From Paraburkholderia hiiakae (GTDB taxonomy: Bacteria; Pseudomonadota; Gammaproteobacteria; Burkholderiales; Burkholderiaceae): DNA of 64,000 bases. The stretch's first letter is position 1, and every line of letters begins with the position of its first letter. The notes beneath the pieces are model-generated. The model saw only the letters and a program-made list of their open reading frames with translations. It did no database searches and was not told the DNA's origin. The stretch lies in assembly GCF_904848665.1 (NCBI RefSeq), contig NZ_CAJHCQ010000014.1, positions 62,001-126,000 of the forward strand, in the 5' to 3' direction. Shown in pieces: positions 1 through 9,203 of this stretch. Made by a program: the position numbers and the translations under genes.

Positions 1-188
1 CTCCAGATTGTAGTGAGCGCGCGATCGGCCTCGCACCACGCAACGTTCGTCGCTTTGTTCAGCGTCGTTAATCCGGCCAGATCTCCACGGGCACCGGCCT
101 GCCCCCAAGGTTTGAAGTCATCCGCGGAAATCCGGCAGGTCACGATTATGCCGACTGCTAGAATGGCTGCCTTTTTCAGGGGAGTTAA

Positions 189-503
189 ATGTCCTGGTTC
201 ATCTACGAAGTGCCCGAATACAACGAAGACGGGGCGCGCATCGAACCCTTCACCGACCTGCGTAGCCGTGTCCTGAAAGTAAGTGGGCAGGCTATGGCTG
301 ACGAACTGGAAAGCGTCCGCGAGAACGCCGCATCGACGGCGGACACGCCCTCGCGCCCGCTACGCGCCGCAGAGAATCCCCACGTATTCCCGATTCCTTA
401 TACCGACTCAATGATCCTGGTCGGGTTTATCTTCGAACTGAAGCGCGAGTCCCGGCAACTGGTGGTGTCACCCGTGGAAATGCCCTGGCTCAAAGACGCG
501 TAG
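189..503 (+). CDS. hypothetical protein, 104 aa
   Basis: This is a short soluble protein that starts with MSWFIYEVPEYNEDG and ends PWLKDA. I recognise no family. An ATG lies just after a purine-rich stretch (aggggag), which is a good ribosome binding site. No signal peptide or membrane segment is visible. It stands alone, upstream of a degenerate stretch and facing the toxin-antitoxin pair on the other strand. It looks like a genuine small gene from its even codon use, but nothing in the sequence gives a function. Confidence 0.5.
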   Translation: MSWFIYEVPEYNEDGARIEPFTDLRSRVLKVSGQAMADELESVRENAASTADTPSRPLRAAENPHVFPIPYTDSMILVGFIFELKRESRQLVVSPVEMPWLKDA

Positions 504-796
504 AAAGCGGGACGACCGAATCCACTCCAAAGCTGCGAGGCAGACTACCCTCCAGGCGGCGACCTCGTGCTTAAGCGCGCCTTCGATGAAGACCGCCATC
601 TGCAGATGTGTCCGGTTCAATTCTCTGCGCAGTGCGGAGACATTTTCTTCATCCCTGGAAACCTCGACCGCATGCACGCAGTCACGCAACTGCCGGACGA
701 AGAAGCCACACTGGGCATTTGCGCCGTCCGTCCGGTTGCGATGCGTCCTGCGCCGGGATAGCCGGGACGAGGGTCACTCGCGTCAGACGATCGAGA
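504..796. other. stretch without a supported gene
   Basis: Several overlapping open frames exist on both strands but none has a convincing start, ribosome binding site or family. One plus-strand frame at 567-761 (MLKRAFDEDRH..., with FIPGN) could be a relic of a larger gene. I see no repeat or RNA gene. Confidence 0.3.
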
Positions 797-1264
797 TTAC
801 CTGTCGCCCAGGATAGCCCGGATCCTCGGATCGTATGGCACTCTCAGTGCCTCCGCGATAGTCGCTGAGGCAGCGCCGGGATGAAGAGAATTGAAAAGAT
901 AGTTGTACGAACGAGGAAGTATTGCACTCGGAACCTTGAGGAGCAGCTCCTGCCCTCCCGCCAGCCATTCGCTGCCGGCGGCCTGTGTCCAGTCCGCGTT
1001 CTCGCGCCAGTCGTCGGGGATGACGTTCGCCGTGAGTTCTGCCATCGCAACGTCCCCGGTAATCTCCACGCGCAGCAGTTGATAGTTATCTGGCAACGCC
1101 TGCGGAGACCCGAATTCGTGGTGCACCATCGTCTCAAGCAGCGCGAGCGCGGGGTTTTCCGCCAGATAGACGACCGGCTGCCCCCGATGATGCCACCGGC
1201 CGGGCGCCCTCAATCCGCCGATTCCCCGAAGGTCCGCGTAGTTGCTTATCCTCCAGAACTCCAT
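797..1264 (-). CDS. RES-domain toxin
   Basis: This 155-aa protein matches the RES family of toxins, which are known to attack NAD+ (degrading it or using it to modify targets). Visible family features are WRIS near the N-terminus, GRWHHRGQPVVYLAENPALALLE in the middle (Arg, Tyr and Glu of the RES fold) and a C-terminal LRVPYDPRI. The length is typical for single-domain RES toxins. Its ATG overlaps the stop of the upstream antitoxin gene (TGATG), so the two are translationally coupled and antitoxin is made first. Catalysis is inferred from the family, not shown. Confidence 0.85.
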   Translation of the reverse strand: MEFWRISNYADLRGIGGLRAPGRWHHRGQPVVYLAENPALALLETMVHHEFGSPQALPDNYQLLRVEITGDVAMAELTANVIPDDWRENADWTQAAGSEWLAGGQELLLKVPSAILPRSYNYLFNSLHPGAASATIAEALRVPYDPRIRAILGDR

Positions 1265-1719
1265 CAGGCGAAGTATCCCTCGTCGATCTGAACCAGGGTG
1301 TCCTCAACAAGCCGTGCACCGTGCTCAGTCGATGCCATCTCGAGCGGCGTTTTCCCGGCGAATCGCTCCTTCTTTCCTCGAAGCCAGTTCATGGCCTTTT
1401 CCGGGTTTCCAAACACCGTCTCCGCCTGTGCAACGATCCTGGCGAGGCGGATGGCCTTGTCCGACTCGTCGGTCGAGAGCCGCTCGCCATTCTGACGACG
1501 ATGCGAGAGCGTCCGGCGAGGAATGATGAAGAGCAGCTCGTCGGCCTTGAGTCCATGCTCGCCGAGACGGTCGATCACGTCCACGCCGACGCGCTCGGTC
1601 GCCAGCGCGGCAAGATCGCTCCCGGACCGGATGTGGGCCTGGAGCAGATCGCCCAGCAGCGAGAATTCGGTATGGCGCGGGTTGACGCGCCCAGTGGGTC
1701 GGTATTCAACAGTGGCCAT
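1264..1719 (-). CDS. Xre/MbcA/ParS-type antitoxin (DUF2384-like)
   Basis: Partner of the RES toxin. The protein has a central helical region (VDVIDRLGEHGLKADELLFIIPRRTLSHRR) and a C-terminal toxin-binding domain (ARIVAQAETVFGNPEKAMNWL) followed by the NxF/TPLEMASTEHGARLVEDTL signature usual in these antitoxins. I chose the ATG at 1719 (MATVEYRPTG); an earlier in-frame ATG at 1764 would add a cysteine-rich 15 residues with no family support. The order antitoxin-toxin with a 1-base overlap is the normal arrangement and suggests autoregulation, but no clear operator was found upstream. Confidence 0.85.
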   Translation of the reverse strand: MATVEYRPTGRVNPRHTEFSLLGDLLQAHIRSGSDLAALATERVGVDVIDRLGEHGLKADELLFIIPRRTLSHRRQNGERLSTDESDKAIRLARIVAQAETVFGNPEKAMNWLRGKKERFAGKTPLEMASTEHGARLVEDTLVQIDEGYFA

Positions 1720-2103
1720 GGTCTCTCCGAGCAAAATGCCCAAACAATGAAGGCATTTTGCCACAGATTGGGATATCCCGCTGAGCCGCGGCTACAAGCG
1801 GGTCTCGCAGACTCTGCCGGGGGCCGATCGGGCGCCACCGAACAGCCCCGGACGCCATCAACGCCAGGATAGGCGCAAGACACGGTAGTGCGCAAAGTAC
1901 ACCAATGGCCATCAGGCTATGCGACGGTGGTGAGCCCCTGGCGCGCGGTTGCCCGGGGTGGAGTGGTCATGGTCGCTCGCGGCGACCACGATCAGCCCCG
2001 TGCTTCAGATGCGCAGCGCAGAGACAATTCAGCATGATTTGAATAAAAAGCAGTCACACACCGACTGACCGCGTGACTTTTGCGAGCAGACCCGATACGA
2101 TCA

Positions 2104-2119
2104 CTGTATATATATACAG
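2104..2119 (+). promoter_or_regulatory. LexA (SOS) box of imuA-imuB
   Basis: The 16-bp sequence CTGTATATATATACAG matches the LexA consensus CTGT-N8-ACAG exactly and is a near-perfect palindrome. It lies 19 bases before the imuA ATG, so LexA binding would block transcription of imuA-imuB until DNA damage. Confidence 0.92.
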
Positions 2120-2137
2120 GTATTTATTGGGGGCACC

Positions 2138-2854
2138 ATGGCGCTGCCGCTACTGAACGTCGAGGCGATACACCCGGATTTGTGGCGAGCCTCGCAGTTG
2201 GGCTCCGCCCACGGCCGCACGGTGACGAGCGGACATGAGGCGCTCGACGCGGAGTTGCCGGGCCACGGCTGGCCGACGGGGGCCCTGACCGAGGTGATCG
2301 TCCCGCAGCCGGGTTGCGGCGAACTGCGCCTGCTTAAAGCTGCGCTTGAAGCCGTCGCGACCCGGCCTGTCTTCGTTCTCCAGCCTCCGCACAGACTTCA
2401 GCCGGCAGCGTTCACCTGGTGGGGTGTGGGCGCCGAAAACATCCACGTGCTCAAGGCAGCCACGACCGCAGACAGCCTTTGGGCAGCGGAACAGATCCTT
2501 CGTGCCGGAACCGCAGGGGCGCTGCTTTTCTGGCAGCAGCAGGTACGCCCGGAGGCGCTACGTCGCCTGCACCTCGCCGCGCAGCACGCGGATACGTTGC
2601 TGTTCCTCTTTCGTCCTACGGCTGCGGCGAACTCGACGTCCCCCGCTCCGTTGCGTATCTCGATCGACGCGGCGCCCGACGGCGTGAATGTCTCATTCAT
2701 CAAACGCCGTGGGCCGCATCGCGACAAGCCCGTATTCGTTGCGCTCTCCCCTTCGCCTGTTCTCCTGAATCGTCATGCACCACTGGATCGGCGTTCATCT
2801 GCCACGCCTGCCCATCGAGAGCTTCTGCCCAACCTGGTACATGCCGGTGTCTGA
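2138..2854 (+). CDS. imuA: ImuA, mutasome accessory protein (RecA/SulA-like)
   Basis: ImuA acts with ImuB and DnaE2 in damage-induced mutagenesis; it is a RecA-related protein without full recombinase function. The 238-aa sequence has the family's opening (HPDLWRASQLG followed by TSGHEALDAELPGHGWPTGALTEV), the degenerate P-loop region around QPGCGELRLL, and a RecA-core-like stretch ending in RRGPHRDKP. The length is normal. A perfect LexA box sits just upstream. The 3' end overlaps imuB by 80 bases in another frame, a strong sign of co-translation. Confidence 0.93.
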   Translation: MALPLLNVEAIHPDLWRASQLGSAHGRTVTSGHEALDAELPGHGWPTGALTEVIVPQPGCGELRLLKAALEAVATRPVFVLQPPHRLQPAAFTWWGVGAENIHVLKAATTADSLWAAEQILRAGTAGALLFWQQQVRPEALRRLHLAAQHADTLLFLFRPTAAANSTSPAPLRISIDAAPDGVNVSFIKRRGPHRDKPVFVALSPSPVLLNRHAPLDRRSSATPAHRELLPNLVHAGV

Positions 2855-4250
2855 CAACGGTTTCGTTGTTCTGGAAAAAGGCCGCGTGCTCGATGCCGAC
2901 GCAGCCGCGCGGACGCAGGGGGTTGTCGATGGCATGCGTCGGGGCGGCGTGCTCACGCTCGCGCCGGACGCCGATCTCAGGGAGCGTGAGCTCACGCGTG
3001 AAGAGCAGACGGTACGGGGTGTCGCGTTCGCCCTGCTCCAGTTCACGCCAAACGTCGTGATCGCCGACGAGAACGTCGTTCTCGCAGATGTGACCGCCAG
3101 CCTGCGGCTTTTCGGTGGACTGCGCGCGCTTCGCCGACGCGTGCGTCGCACGGTTGCAGACTTCGGCGTGACGTGCACAGCTTCGATCGCACCGACCGCC
3201 GAGGCAACCTGGCTCATTGCGCGCGCCGGCGGTGGCGTCGCGCTCACACAGCGGTCCCTTTCGCGCGCACTCAGGCGCATCCCACTGGGCGTGCTGCCGG
3301 CTGCGAGACGTTTCGCCGACTGGTTTGATGGTCTTGGATGCACAACGATCGATGACGTGACACGCCTGCCGCGCGCCGGACTGAAAAAGCGCTGTGGCAC
3401 CGCGCTGCTCGATGCGCTTGACCGCGCGAAGGGCGAGGCCCCCGAAGTCCACGAATGGCTCACGATGCCGCCCGCGTTCGATGCCCGTCTCGAGTTGCCG
3501 GACCGCATCGAGCATGTAGAAGCAGCGCTCTTCGCAGCGCGCCGGCTCACGCTGCAGATGACGGGCTGGCTTGCCGCCCGCCAGCTGGCCGTTGCGCGTT
3601 TCGTTGTCTCGCTCGAGCACGAGCGCGGCCGCGATGCGATTCCCCCAACGGACGTGGAAGTCGCGCTTGGCGAGCCGACGTGGCACGAGGAGCACCTCGT
3701 GCGGCTGCTGAAAGAGCGACTCTCGCGGATCGAACTCGCGGCCCCGGTCATTGCATTGAGGCTCGAAGCAAAGGATGTACGGGAAGCTGAGACACCGAGT
3801 GAGTCGCTGTTTCCCGAACCGGGAGGATCGCCGCAGGATCACGCGCGCCTTATGGAGCTGCTTACGGCAAGGCTTGGCACAGCCAATGTGATGAAAGCAG
3901 CGCCGGTCGCCGACTTCCGCCCGGAAGTCGCCGCGCAATGGGTGCCAGTCAGCAGCGAGACCAGACCCTCACGCACGAATCTGCCGCGCGACCTCCCGCG
4001 CCCGTCGTGGCTTCTTGAGGTGCCCATCCAGCTCATCGTGCGCGGCCATCGTCCTTTCTACGGTACGCCGCTGCGGATGGTGTCGCCCGGAGAGCGGATC
4101 GAGTGTGGCTGGCAGGACGGTCACATCGTGACGCGCGACTACTTCGTTGCCGAAGCCGAAAACCATCTGCACTACTGGGTATTTCGTGAGCGCGTCGGCA
4201 GTCGTGATGAGCGCGAACCACGCTGGTTTCTTCACGGCCTGTTTGGCTGA
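2775..4250 (+). CDS. imuB: ImuB, Y-family polymerase-like mutasome hub
   Basis: ImuB is a Y-family DNA polymerase homologue that has lost catalytic residues and acts as a hub binding the beta clamp, ImuA and DnaE2. The 491-aa protein opens with MHHWIGVHLPRLPIESF and carries the palm-like LADVTASLRLFGG segment and thumb region around LPRAGLKKRCG. A candidate clamp-binding motif (ESLFP) lies near residue 345. It ends HGLFG, as is common for ImuB. Its ATG lies inside imuA, 80 bases before that gene's stop. Length and context both fit; the clamp motif is an inference from sequence. Confidence 0.92.
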   Translation: MHHWIGVHLPRLPIESFCPTWYMPVSDNGFVVLEKGRVLDADAAARTQGVVDGMRRGGVLTLAPDADLRERELTREEQTVRGVAFALLQFTPNVVIADENVVLADVTASLRLFGGLRALRRRVRRTVADFGVTCTASIAPTAEATWLIARAGGGVALTQRSLSRALRRIPLGVLPAARRFADWFDGLGCTTIDDVTRLPRAGLKKRCGTALLDALDRAKGEAPEVHEWLTMPPAFDARLELPDRIEHVEAALFAARRLTLQMTGWLAARQLAVARFVVSLEHERGRDAIPPTDVEVALGEPTWHEEHLVRLLKERLSRIELAAPVIALRLEAKDVREAETPSESLFPEPGGSPQDHARLMELLTARLGTANVMKAAPVADFRPEVAAQWVPVSSETRPSRTNLPRDLPRPSWLLEVPIQLIVRGHRPFYGTPLRMVSPGERIECGWQDGHIVTRDYFVAEAENHLHYWVFRERVGSRDEREPRWFLHGLFG

Positions 4251-4351
4251 GATGCGGGCGTTGCTGCAGGGGCGCTATTGTTGTGATCCGTTGACCCGTC
4301 GGGCGTGCGCTTTTGCGCAGAACCGCCCTCAGGCATCCTGTGGCCGGATCG

Positions 4352-4807
4352 TCATGCCGCCGCCCGGCGAACGCTCCGGATACCGTCTGCCCGACTCAGG
4401 TGAGCGGGTTGTGAGGAACGGATGACGGCTTCGAGTGGAGCGACATGCAACTGCTCCTCGTGTAACGTCAGCAGTTCTGCGAACAGTTCGAAGGTTGCCG
4501 GATCGATACCCCAGATGCCAGACGCCAGCGCCGCGCGCAGGCTGCGCTCGAGCGCGTCGTGCGCTTCGGTCAAGCCCTCAATGCGCGCCCGGCCATACCC
4601 CGCATCGAAGAGGTGTGACGTACTGACGATGATCTGTGCCATCGTCACGAAATGAGCAAGATCGCCGCGCTGCAGCCGGAGGCTGGAAAGTGTGAGGTGA
4701 TACGCGATCATCCGCTGACGGACGGCGCTCTCCGGCAGGGGAAGCAAACGAACAGCCAATGGAATGCCGCAGCGGCGCTTCGAAGCGCCTTGCCTGGTTC
4801 GGGCCAT
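4352..4807 (-). CDS. hypothetical protein, 151 aa
   Basis: Opposite strand to imuB, convergent with it. The first ~30 residues are basic (MARTRQGASKRRCG), then a helical region, ALERSLRAALASGIWGIDPATFELFAELLTLHEEQL, resembles small plasmid/Burkholderia helical proteins that I cannot assign. The ATG at 4711 is an alternative start that would remove the basic leader. No membrane segment is seen. It is the first of three minus-strand genes that separate imuB from dnaE2. Confidence 0.55.
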   Translation of the reverse strand: MARTRQGASKRRCGIPLAVRLLPLPESAVRQRMIAYHLTLSSLRLQRGDLAHFVTMAQIIVSTSHLFDAGYGRARIEGLTEAHDALERSLRAALASGIWGIDPATFELFAELLTLHEEQLHVAPLEAVIRSSQPAHLSRADGIRSVRRAAA

Positions 4808-5010
4808 GACAGGAAAGGATCAAGGATGCTTTCCTTCGATAACGGCAAGATTGTTGTCGCGCTTCAATCCGGTCGCTGACCCACAAAGGCAATCCACGAC
4901 AGAAGCTGCCTCAGGACGTCGATCTCCCGGTCACAATGGCAGCCGCCTGCTCCTGTACCGCAGGCGTCCCGGAACCAGAGCGCTTCCATGTCGTCAGCAA
5001 CGCTTTCCTG

Positions 5011-5370
5011 CTATTCGTTATCCGGAAATCCGCCATCGGAAATCTGGTGCCTGCGGGACTGCGTCGACAGAAGCCGGGGCGGCTCAAGAACGATGCCCCA
5101 CGCGGTCAGCAAACCATCAAAAGACAGTTGACCCGACTGCGCCCGGGGCGCGGGCAACGCGACTCCGGTCGCCCGATAGTGAACGCGATCCTTCGCGCTT
5201 GCACCTGAACGCACGATGCGCTCAAGCGCCCCATTGCGCAGCGCGTACTGCACAGCATCGGAAGCCGTGCGGGACTTCATCAGTCCGGACGCCACAATCT
5301 CGCTCACCGTCGCGCTTGCGCGTTCGCGAAACCACGCGAGGAGTACCTCAGCGTTTTCGTGCATGCTCAT
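5011..5370 (-). CDS. putative winged-helix protein, 119 aa
   Basis: Residues 1-65 read as a small winged helix: helix AEVLLAWFRERA, helix TVSEIVASG, recognition-like helix SRTASDAVQYALRNGALERI, then a strand/wing VHYRATGV. The C-terminal half is proline-rich and lacks a recognised domain. This suggests DNA binding, but I find no target or close family. It lies between two other minus-strand hypothetical genes in the gap separating imuB and dnaE2. Confidence 0.55.
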   Translation of the reverse strand: MSMHENAEVLLAWFRERASATVSEIVASGLMKSRTASDAVQYALRNGALERIVRSGASAKDRVHYRATGVALPAPRAQSGQLSFDGLLTAWGIVLEPPRLLSTQSRRHQISDGGFPDNE

Positions 5371-5486
5371 GTTCGGCCCTCCCTGCGCGCGGGGCTTTGC
5401 CGCGCCATATGTGTAGTGGTTGTCAATCCCGTGTCTGGCCCGTCAGCCCGGACCATGCAATGCCATGCTCATGCGCCTGCAAACCG

Positions 5487-5825
5487 TCATGCGTCTTTTT
5501 GTTCATCGAAGGGTACGTGTTCGCCCGTCGACGATTGCTTGCCAAGCTTGCTTTCATTTTCCATGGCGTCCTGCCACGCGAGCATGGCGTTCGCGACAGC
5601 GTCCTTCTCGCCGCTGAAGGACAGCACCGTCTCTCCGCACGACGGACAGATCCCGCCGAATGCAGCCTGGATACCCGCCATGTTTCGCGTGTCGAGCGCG
5701 TCGAAATCGCTGAATGCGGTCTTGCATGCACCACACACCAGCTTTTCCGGGCGCAACGCATCTATCTTCGCCTTTGCCTGCGCGATGCGTTGTTCCTGCG
5801 TCCCGCGCTGTTTTGCCTGTCCCAT
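5487..5825 (-). CDS. small zinc-ribbon-like protein
   Basis: The 112-aa protein carries two CxxC pairs, CGAC near residue 32 and CPSC near residue 60, spaced like a zinc ribbon. The N-terminal 30 residues (MGQAKQRGTQEQRIAQAKAKI) are charged and helical. The C-terminus is acidic and polar. No family is recognised beyond the metal site, which could bind nucleic acid or stabilise a protein contact. The start ATG at 5825 follows a GGAG-poor leader, so the start is less certain than the frame. Confidence 0.6.
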   Translation of the reverse strand: MGQAKQRGTQEQRIAQAKAKIDALRPEKLVCGACKTAFSDFDALDTRNMAGIQAAFGGICPSCGETVLSFSGEKDAVANAMLAWQDAMENESKLGKQSSTGEHVPFDEQKDA

Positions 5826-5953
5826 CGTTTGTGCTCCATTTGCTGTGAACCGGTTGTGGCCGGATTTTCCGCGATGTTAGCCCGCCGGAGTCCGGTTCAT
5901 TCCGGAGAAAAGCCGATATTTTGGCCTTCCAGCCGGGTTGCGCTAGAATAATA

Positions 5954-5969
5954 CTGTATAAATATACAG
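5954..5969 (+). promoter_or_regulatory. LexA (SOS) box of dnaE2
   Basis: CTGTATAAATATACAG is a second perfect CTGT-N8-ACAG site. It differs from the imuA box by one base in the centre and lies 41 bases before the first dnaE2 ATG. It shows that dnaE2 has its own SOS promoter despite being separated from imuAB. Confidence 0.92.
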
Positions 5970-6009
5970 TATTGAGGGCGGAAAGACGGAATCAGGGCGT
6001 CCGGGTCCA

Positions 6010-9000
6010 ATGGATCGGGTGCCGGCTGGGCCGCGCGCGCAATCTATGCCTGCACCTGGCTTTGGCGGACTGCCGGCGTATGCCGAACTCCAGTGCGCGT
6101 CGAATTTCTCCTTCCTCCGCGGTGCCTCGCACGCCGACGACATCGCCGCGCGTGCGGCGCAACTGGGCTATGCAGCAATCGCCGTCACGGACGAGTGCTC
6201 GCTGGCCGGGGTCGTGAGAGCGCACGTCGAAGCGAAAACCACAGGTATCCCGTTCATCGTGGGGTCCGAATTTGCGCTGACGAATGCCGACGGCTCGCAC
6301 GCCCTGCGCTTTACCGCCCTTGCCATGACGCGGGAGGGCTACGGCAATCTCAGCGAACTGATCACGCTTGCGCGCATGCGCGCGGACAAAGGCAGCTACC
6401 GGCTCGCCACACGCGACCTGGATCACCCGGAGGCTTCGCACGGACACCTGAAGGGACTGCCGGACTGCATGGCGATCCTCATCCCGGAGTACCCCGCGAA
6501 TGAGACGCGCCTTGATGCGCAACTCGAATGGTTCGCAGCGACGTTCGGTGAGCGCGCGCGGATCGCACTGACGCTTCATGCCCGCGCGATGGACGACCTT
6601 CACCGCGGAGCGATCGAGCGGGCTGCTGCACGCCATGCGGTGCCCGTGGTGGCCACCGGCGCGCCGGTCATGCATGTCCGCTCGCGCAAACCCCTTCAGG
6701 ACGTGCTGACTGCAATCCGCCTCGGGCGGCCGGTTGCCGGGTGCGGCTATGACCTCGCGCCCAACGCCGAACAGCATCTGCGTTCGAGATTACGTCTGGC
6801 CAATCTCTATCCGGCAGGCGCCCTCGCCGAGACCGTCGAGATCGCACGTCGCTGCACGTTCTCTCTCGATGAGCTGCGCTACGAATATCCTGACGACCTT
6901 GTGCCCGAAGGCTTCACGCCCGAGGCTTACCTGCGCCAGGAAACCTACACCGGCGCGCACCGGCGCTGGCCATCGGGCATTCCGCACAAGGTCCAGGAAC
7001 AGATCGAGCACGAACTCGCGTTGATTGCCGACCTGCGATACGAGCCATACTTCCTCACCGTGTATGACATCGTGCGCTTTGCACGCAACGAGGGGATTCT
7101 CTGTCAGGGACGCGGCTCGGCTGCCAACTCCGCTGTCTGCTACTGCCTGGGCGTGACAGAGGTCGACCCCGCACGCTCGTCAATGCTGTTCGAGCGCTTC
7201 ATCAGCAAGGAACGTGGCGAGCCGCCGGACATCGATGTCGACTTCGAGCATCAGCGTCGCGAGGAAGTCGTCCAGTACATCTATCGCAAGTACGGGCGCG
7301 ATCGCGCGGCGTTGACGGCTGCCGTGACGACCTATCGTCCTCGCAGCGCGCTGCGGGAGTCGGGTAAGGCGCTCGGCGTGGACCCGGCCATCGTCGACCG
7401 TGTCGCCAAGGCGCATCACTGGTTCGACTCGAAGGAAGACCTGCTCAGCCGCTTTGCTGAAGCGGGCCTTGACCCACAGGCGCCACTCATTGTGCAGTGG
7501 GCGAATTTCGCCGCCCTGCTGCCTGGCTTTCCGCGTCATCTGTCGCAACACAGCGGCGGGTTCGTCATCAGCCGCAGCAAGCTCTCGCGACTCGTGCCCA
7601 TCGAGAATGCCGCGATGGTTGATCGATCAATCATCCAGTGGGACAAGGACGACATCGAGGCACTAGGACTCCTGAAGATTGACGTGCTCGCGCTCGGCAT
7701 GCTGTCGGCCGTGCGCCGTGCACTTGACCTGATCTCGGAAAAGCGCGGTGAGGTGTTCGAGTTGCAGGACATCCCGGCCGAGGATTCCACAACGTACGAA
7801 ATGATCTGCCGTGCGGATACGGTCGGCGTGTTCCAGATCGAGTCCCGTGCGCAGATGAGCATGCTGCCGCGCCTGCAGCCACGGCAGTTCTATGACCTCG
7901 TGATTGAAGTCGCAATCGTGCGCCCCGGCCCGGTCCAGGGCGGGATGGTCCATCCGTACCTGCGCAGGCGGCAAGGCATCGAGCCGGTAACCTTCCCGAG
8001 TCCACAGATGGAGCAGGCGCTCGCCCGTACGTTGGGCGTGCCGATCTTCCATGAGCAGGTCATGCAGGTTGCGATGCTTGCGGCGGGCTTTTCTGCAGGC
8101 GAAGCCGACCAGTTGCGCCGTGCGATGGCGGCGTGGCGTCGCAAGGGCGGACTTGGCGTCTACTACGACCGCATCGTCAACGGCATGCTTGAGCGTGGTT
8201 ACGAGCGCGAGTTCGCTGAACAGATCTTTGCCCAGATCCAGGGCTTCGGCGAGTACGGCTTTCCGGAAAGCCACGCGGCGAGCTTCGCCCTGATGGTCTA
8301 TGCAAGCGCGTGGCTGAAGTGCCACGAGCCAACGGTGTTCGCGTGCGCGCTGCTCAACTCCCAGCCGATGGGATTCTATTCGCCGTCGCAGCTTGTCCAG
8401 GATGCGAAGCGCCACGGCGTACGAGTACTGCCTGTCGACGTGACCGTGAGCAACTGGGATTGCGCGATCGAAGGCCCAACGACGCGCGATCCGTTGCGGC
8501 TCGGTATGTCACTGGTCCGCGGCATGAAAGCAGAGGCCGCAGCGCGCATTGAAATGGCACGCGCGGTGCGACCGTTCCGCGACGTGTCGGATCTCGCACG
8601 CCGAGCGCAGCTCGACCGGCGCGATCTTGAGGTACTCGCTTCTGCGAACGCACTGCGCGCCCTTGCGGGAGAACGACGGGAAGCACTCTGGCAGGCGGTC
8701 GCGGCTGTGCCCGACCGCGACTTGCTGCGCGGCGCCACCGATGACGACGAGACGCCGGAACTTGCGCCGATGACCGAAGGTCAGGAGATCGTGGGTGACT
8801 ACCGTGCGACGGGCCTCACCCTCGGTCGCCATCCGCTCGCCCTGCTCCGCCCACAGCTTGCAAAAATGCGGCTCGTGCCTTCGGATGCGCTCATGCGCTA
8901 TCGTAACGGACAACTTGCGCGCGCCTGCGGCATAGTCACGGTCCGGCAACGGCCGGGCACGGCGAACGGTGTGATGTTCATGACGCTCGAAGACGAGGCC

Positions 9001-9192
9001 GGCAGCGTGAACGTGATTGTCTGGCAGTCAGTGCTGGAGAAGTTCCGTCGTGAGGCACTCGGCTCGTCGCTGCTCGCAGTCTACGGCGTTTGGCAGCGCG
9101 AAGGCGAGGTGCGGCATCTCGTTGCAAACCGGCTCGTTGATGTGACTTCCATGCTTGGCGAGCTTCCAACCGTGAGTCGTGACTTCTGCTAG
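6010..9192 (+). CDS. dnaE2: DnaE2, error-prone DNA polymerase III alpha subunit
   Basis: DnaE2 is the C-family polymerase that carries out translesion synthesis with ImuA/ImuB. At 1060 aa it has normal length. The N-terminal PHP domain begins AELQCASNFSFLRGASH and continues with VTDECSLAG. The polymerase palm shows GRGSAANSAVCYCLG and the catalytic acidic motif PDIDVDFEH. The FPRHLSQHSGGFVIS and GFPESHAASFALMVYASAWLK stretches are diagnostic, and an OB-fold lies near the C-terminus (GIVTVRQRPGTANGVMFMTLEDE). The ATG at 6046 is an alternative start with equal support. A LexA box precedes it; a DUF72 gene follows 11 bases after its stop. Confidence 0.96.
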   Translation: MDRVPAGPRAQSMPAPGFGGLPAYAELQCASNFSFLRGASHADDIAARAAQLGYAAIAVTDECSLAGVVRAHVEAKTTGIPFIVGSEFALTNADGSHALRFTALAMTREGYGNLSELITLARMRADKGSYRLATRDLDHPEASHGHLKGLPDCMAILIPEYPANETRLDAQLEWFAATFGERARIALTLHARAMDDLHRGAIERAAARHAVPVVATGAPVMHVRSRKPLQDVLTAIRLGRPVAGCGYDLAPNAEQHLRSRLRLANLYPAGALAETVEIARRCTFSLDELRYEYPDDLVPEGFTPEAYLRQETYTGAHRRWPSGIPHKVQEQIEHELALIADLRYEPYFLTVYDIVRFARNEGILCQGRGSAANSAVCYCLGVTEVDPARSSMLFERFISKERGEPPDIDVDFEHQRREEVVQYIYRKYGRDRAALTAAVTTYRPRSALRESGKALGVDPAIVDRVAKAHHWFDSKEDLLSRFAEAGLDPQAPLIVQWANFAALLPGFPRHLSQHSGGFVISRSKLSRLVPIENAAMVDRSIIQWDKDDIEALGLLKIDVLALGMLSAVRRALDLISEKRGEVFELQDIPAEDSTTYEMICRADTVGVFQIESRAQMSMLPRLQPRQFYDLVIEVAIVRPGPVQGGMVHPYLRRRQGIEPVTFPSPQMEQALARTLGVPIFHEQVMQVAMLAAGFSAGEADQLRRAMAAWRRKGGLGVYYDRIVNGMLERGYEREFAEQIFAQIQGFGEYGFPESHAASFALMVYASAWLKCHEPTVFACALLNSQPMGFYSPSQLVQDAKRHGVRVLPVDVTVSNWDCAIEGPTTRDPLRLGMSLVRGMKAEAAARIEMARAVRPFRDVSDLARRAQLDRRDLEVLASANALRALAGERREALWQAVAAVPDRDLLRGATDDDETPELAPMTEGQEIVGDYRATGLTLGRHPLALLRPQLAKMRLVPSDALMRYRNGQLARACGIVTVRQRPGTANGVMFMTLEDEAGSVNVIVWQSVLEKFRREALGSSLLAVYGVWQREGEVRHLVANRLVDVTSMLGELPTVSRDFC

Positions 9193-9203
9193 CGGAGAAC
9201 CCG

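Noticed and set aside
2700..3938. 412-aa minus-strand frame opposite imuB
   Set aside because: Shadow of the imuB codon pattern; Arg-rich with no motif.
5992..6777. 261-aa minus-strand frame opposite the start of dnaE2
   Set aside because: Antisense shadow; would overlap the LexA-controlled polymerase gene entirely.
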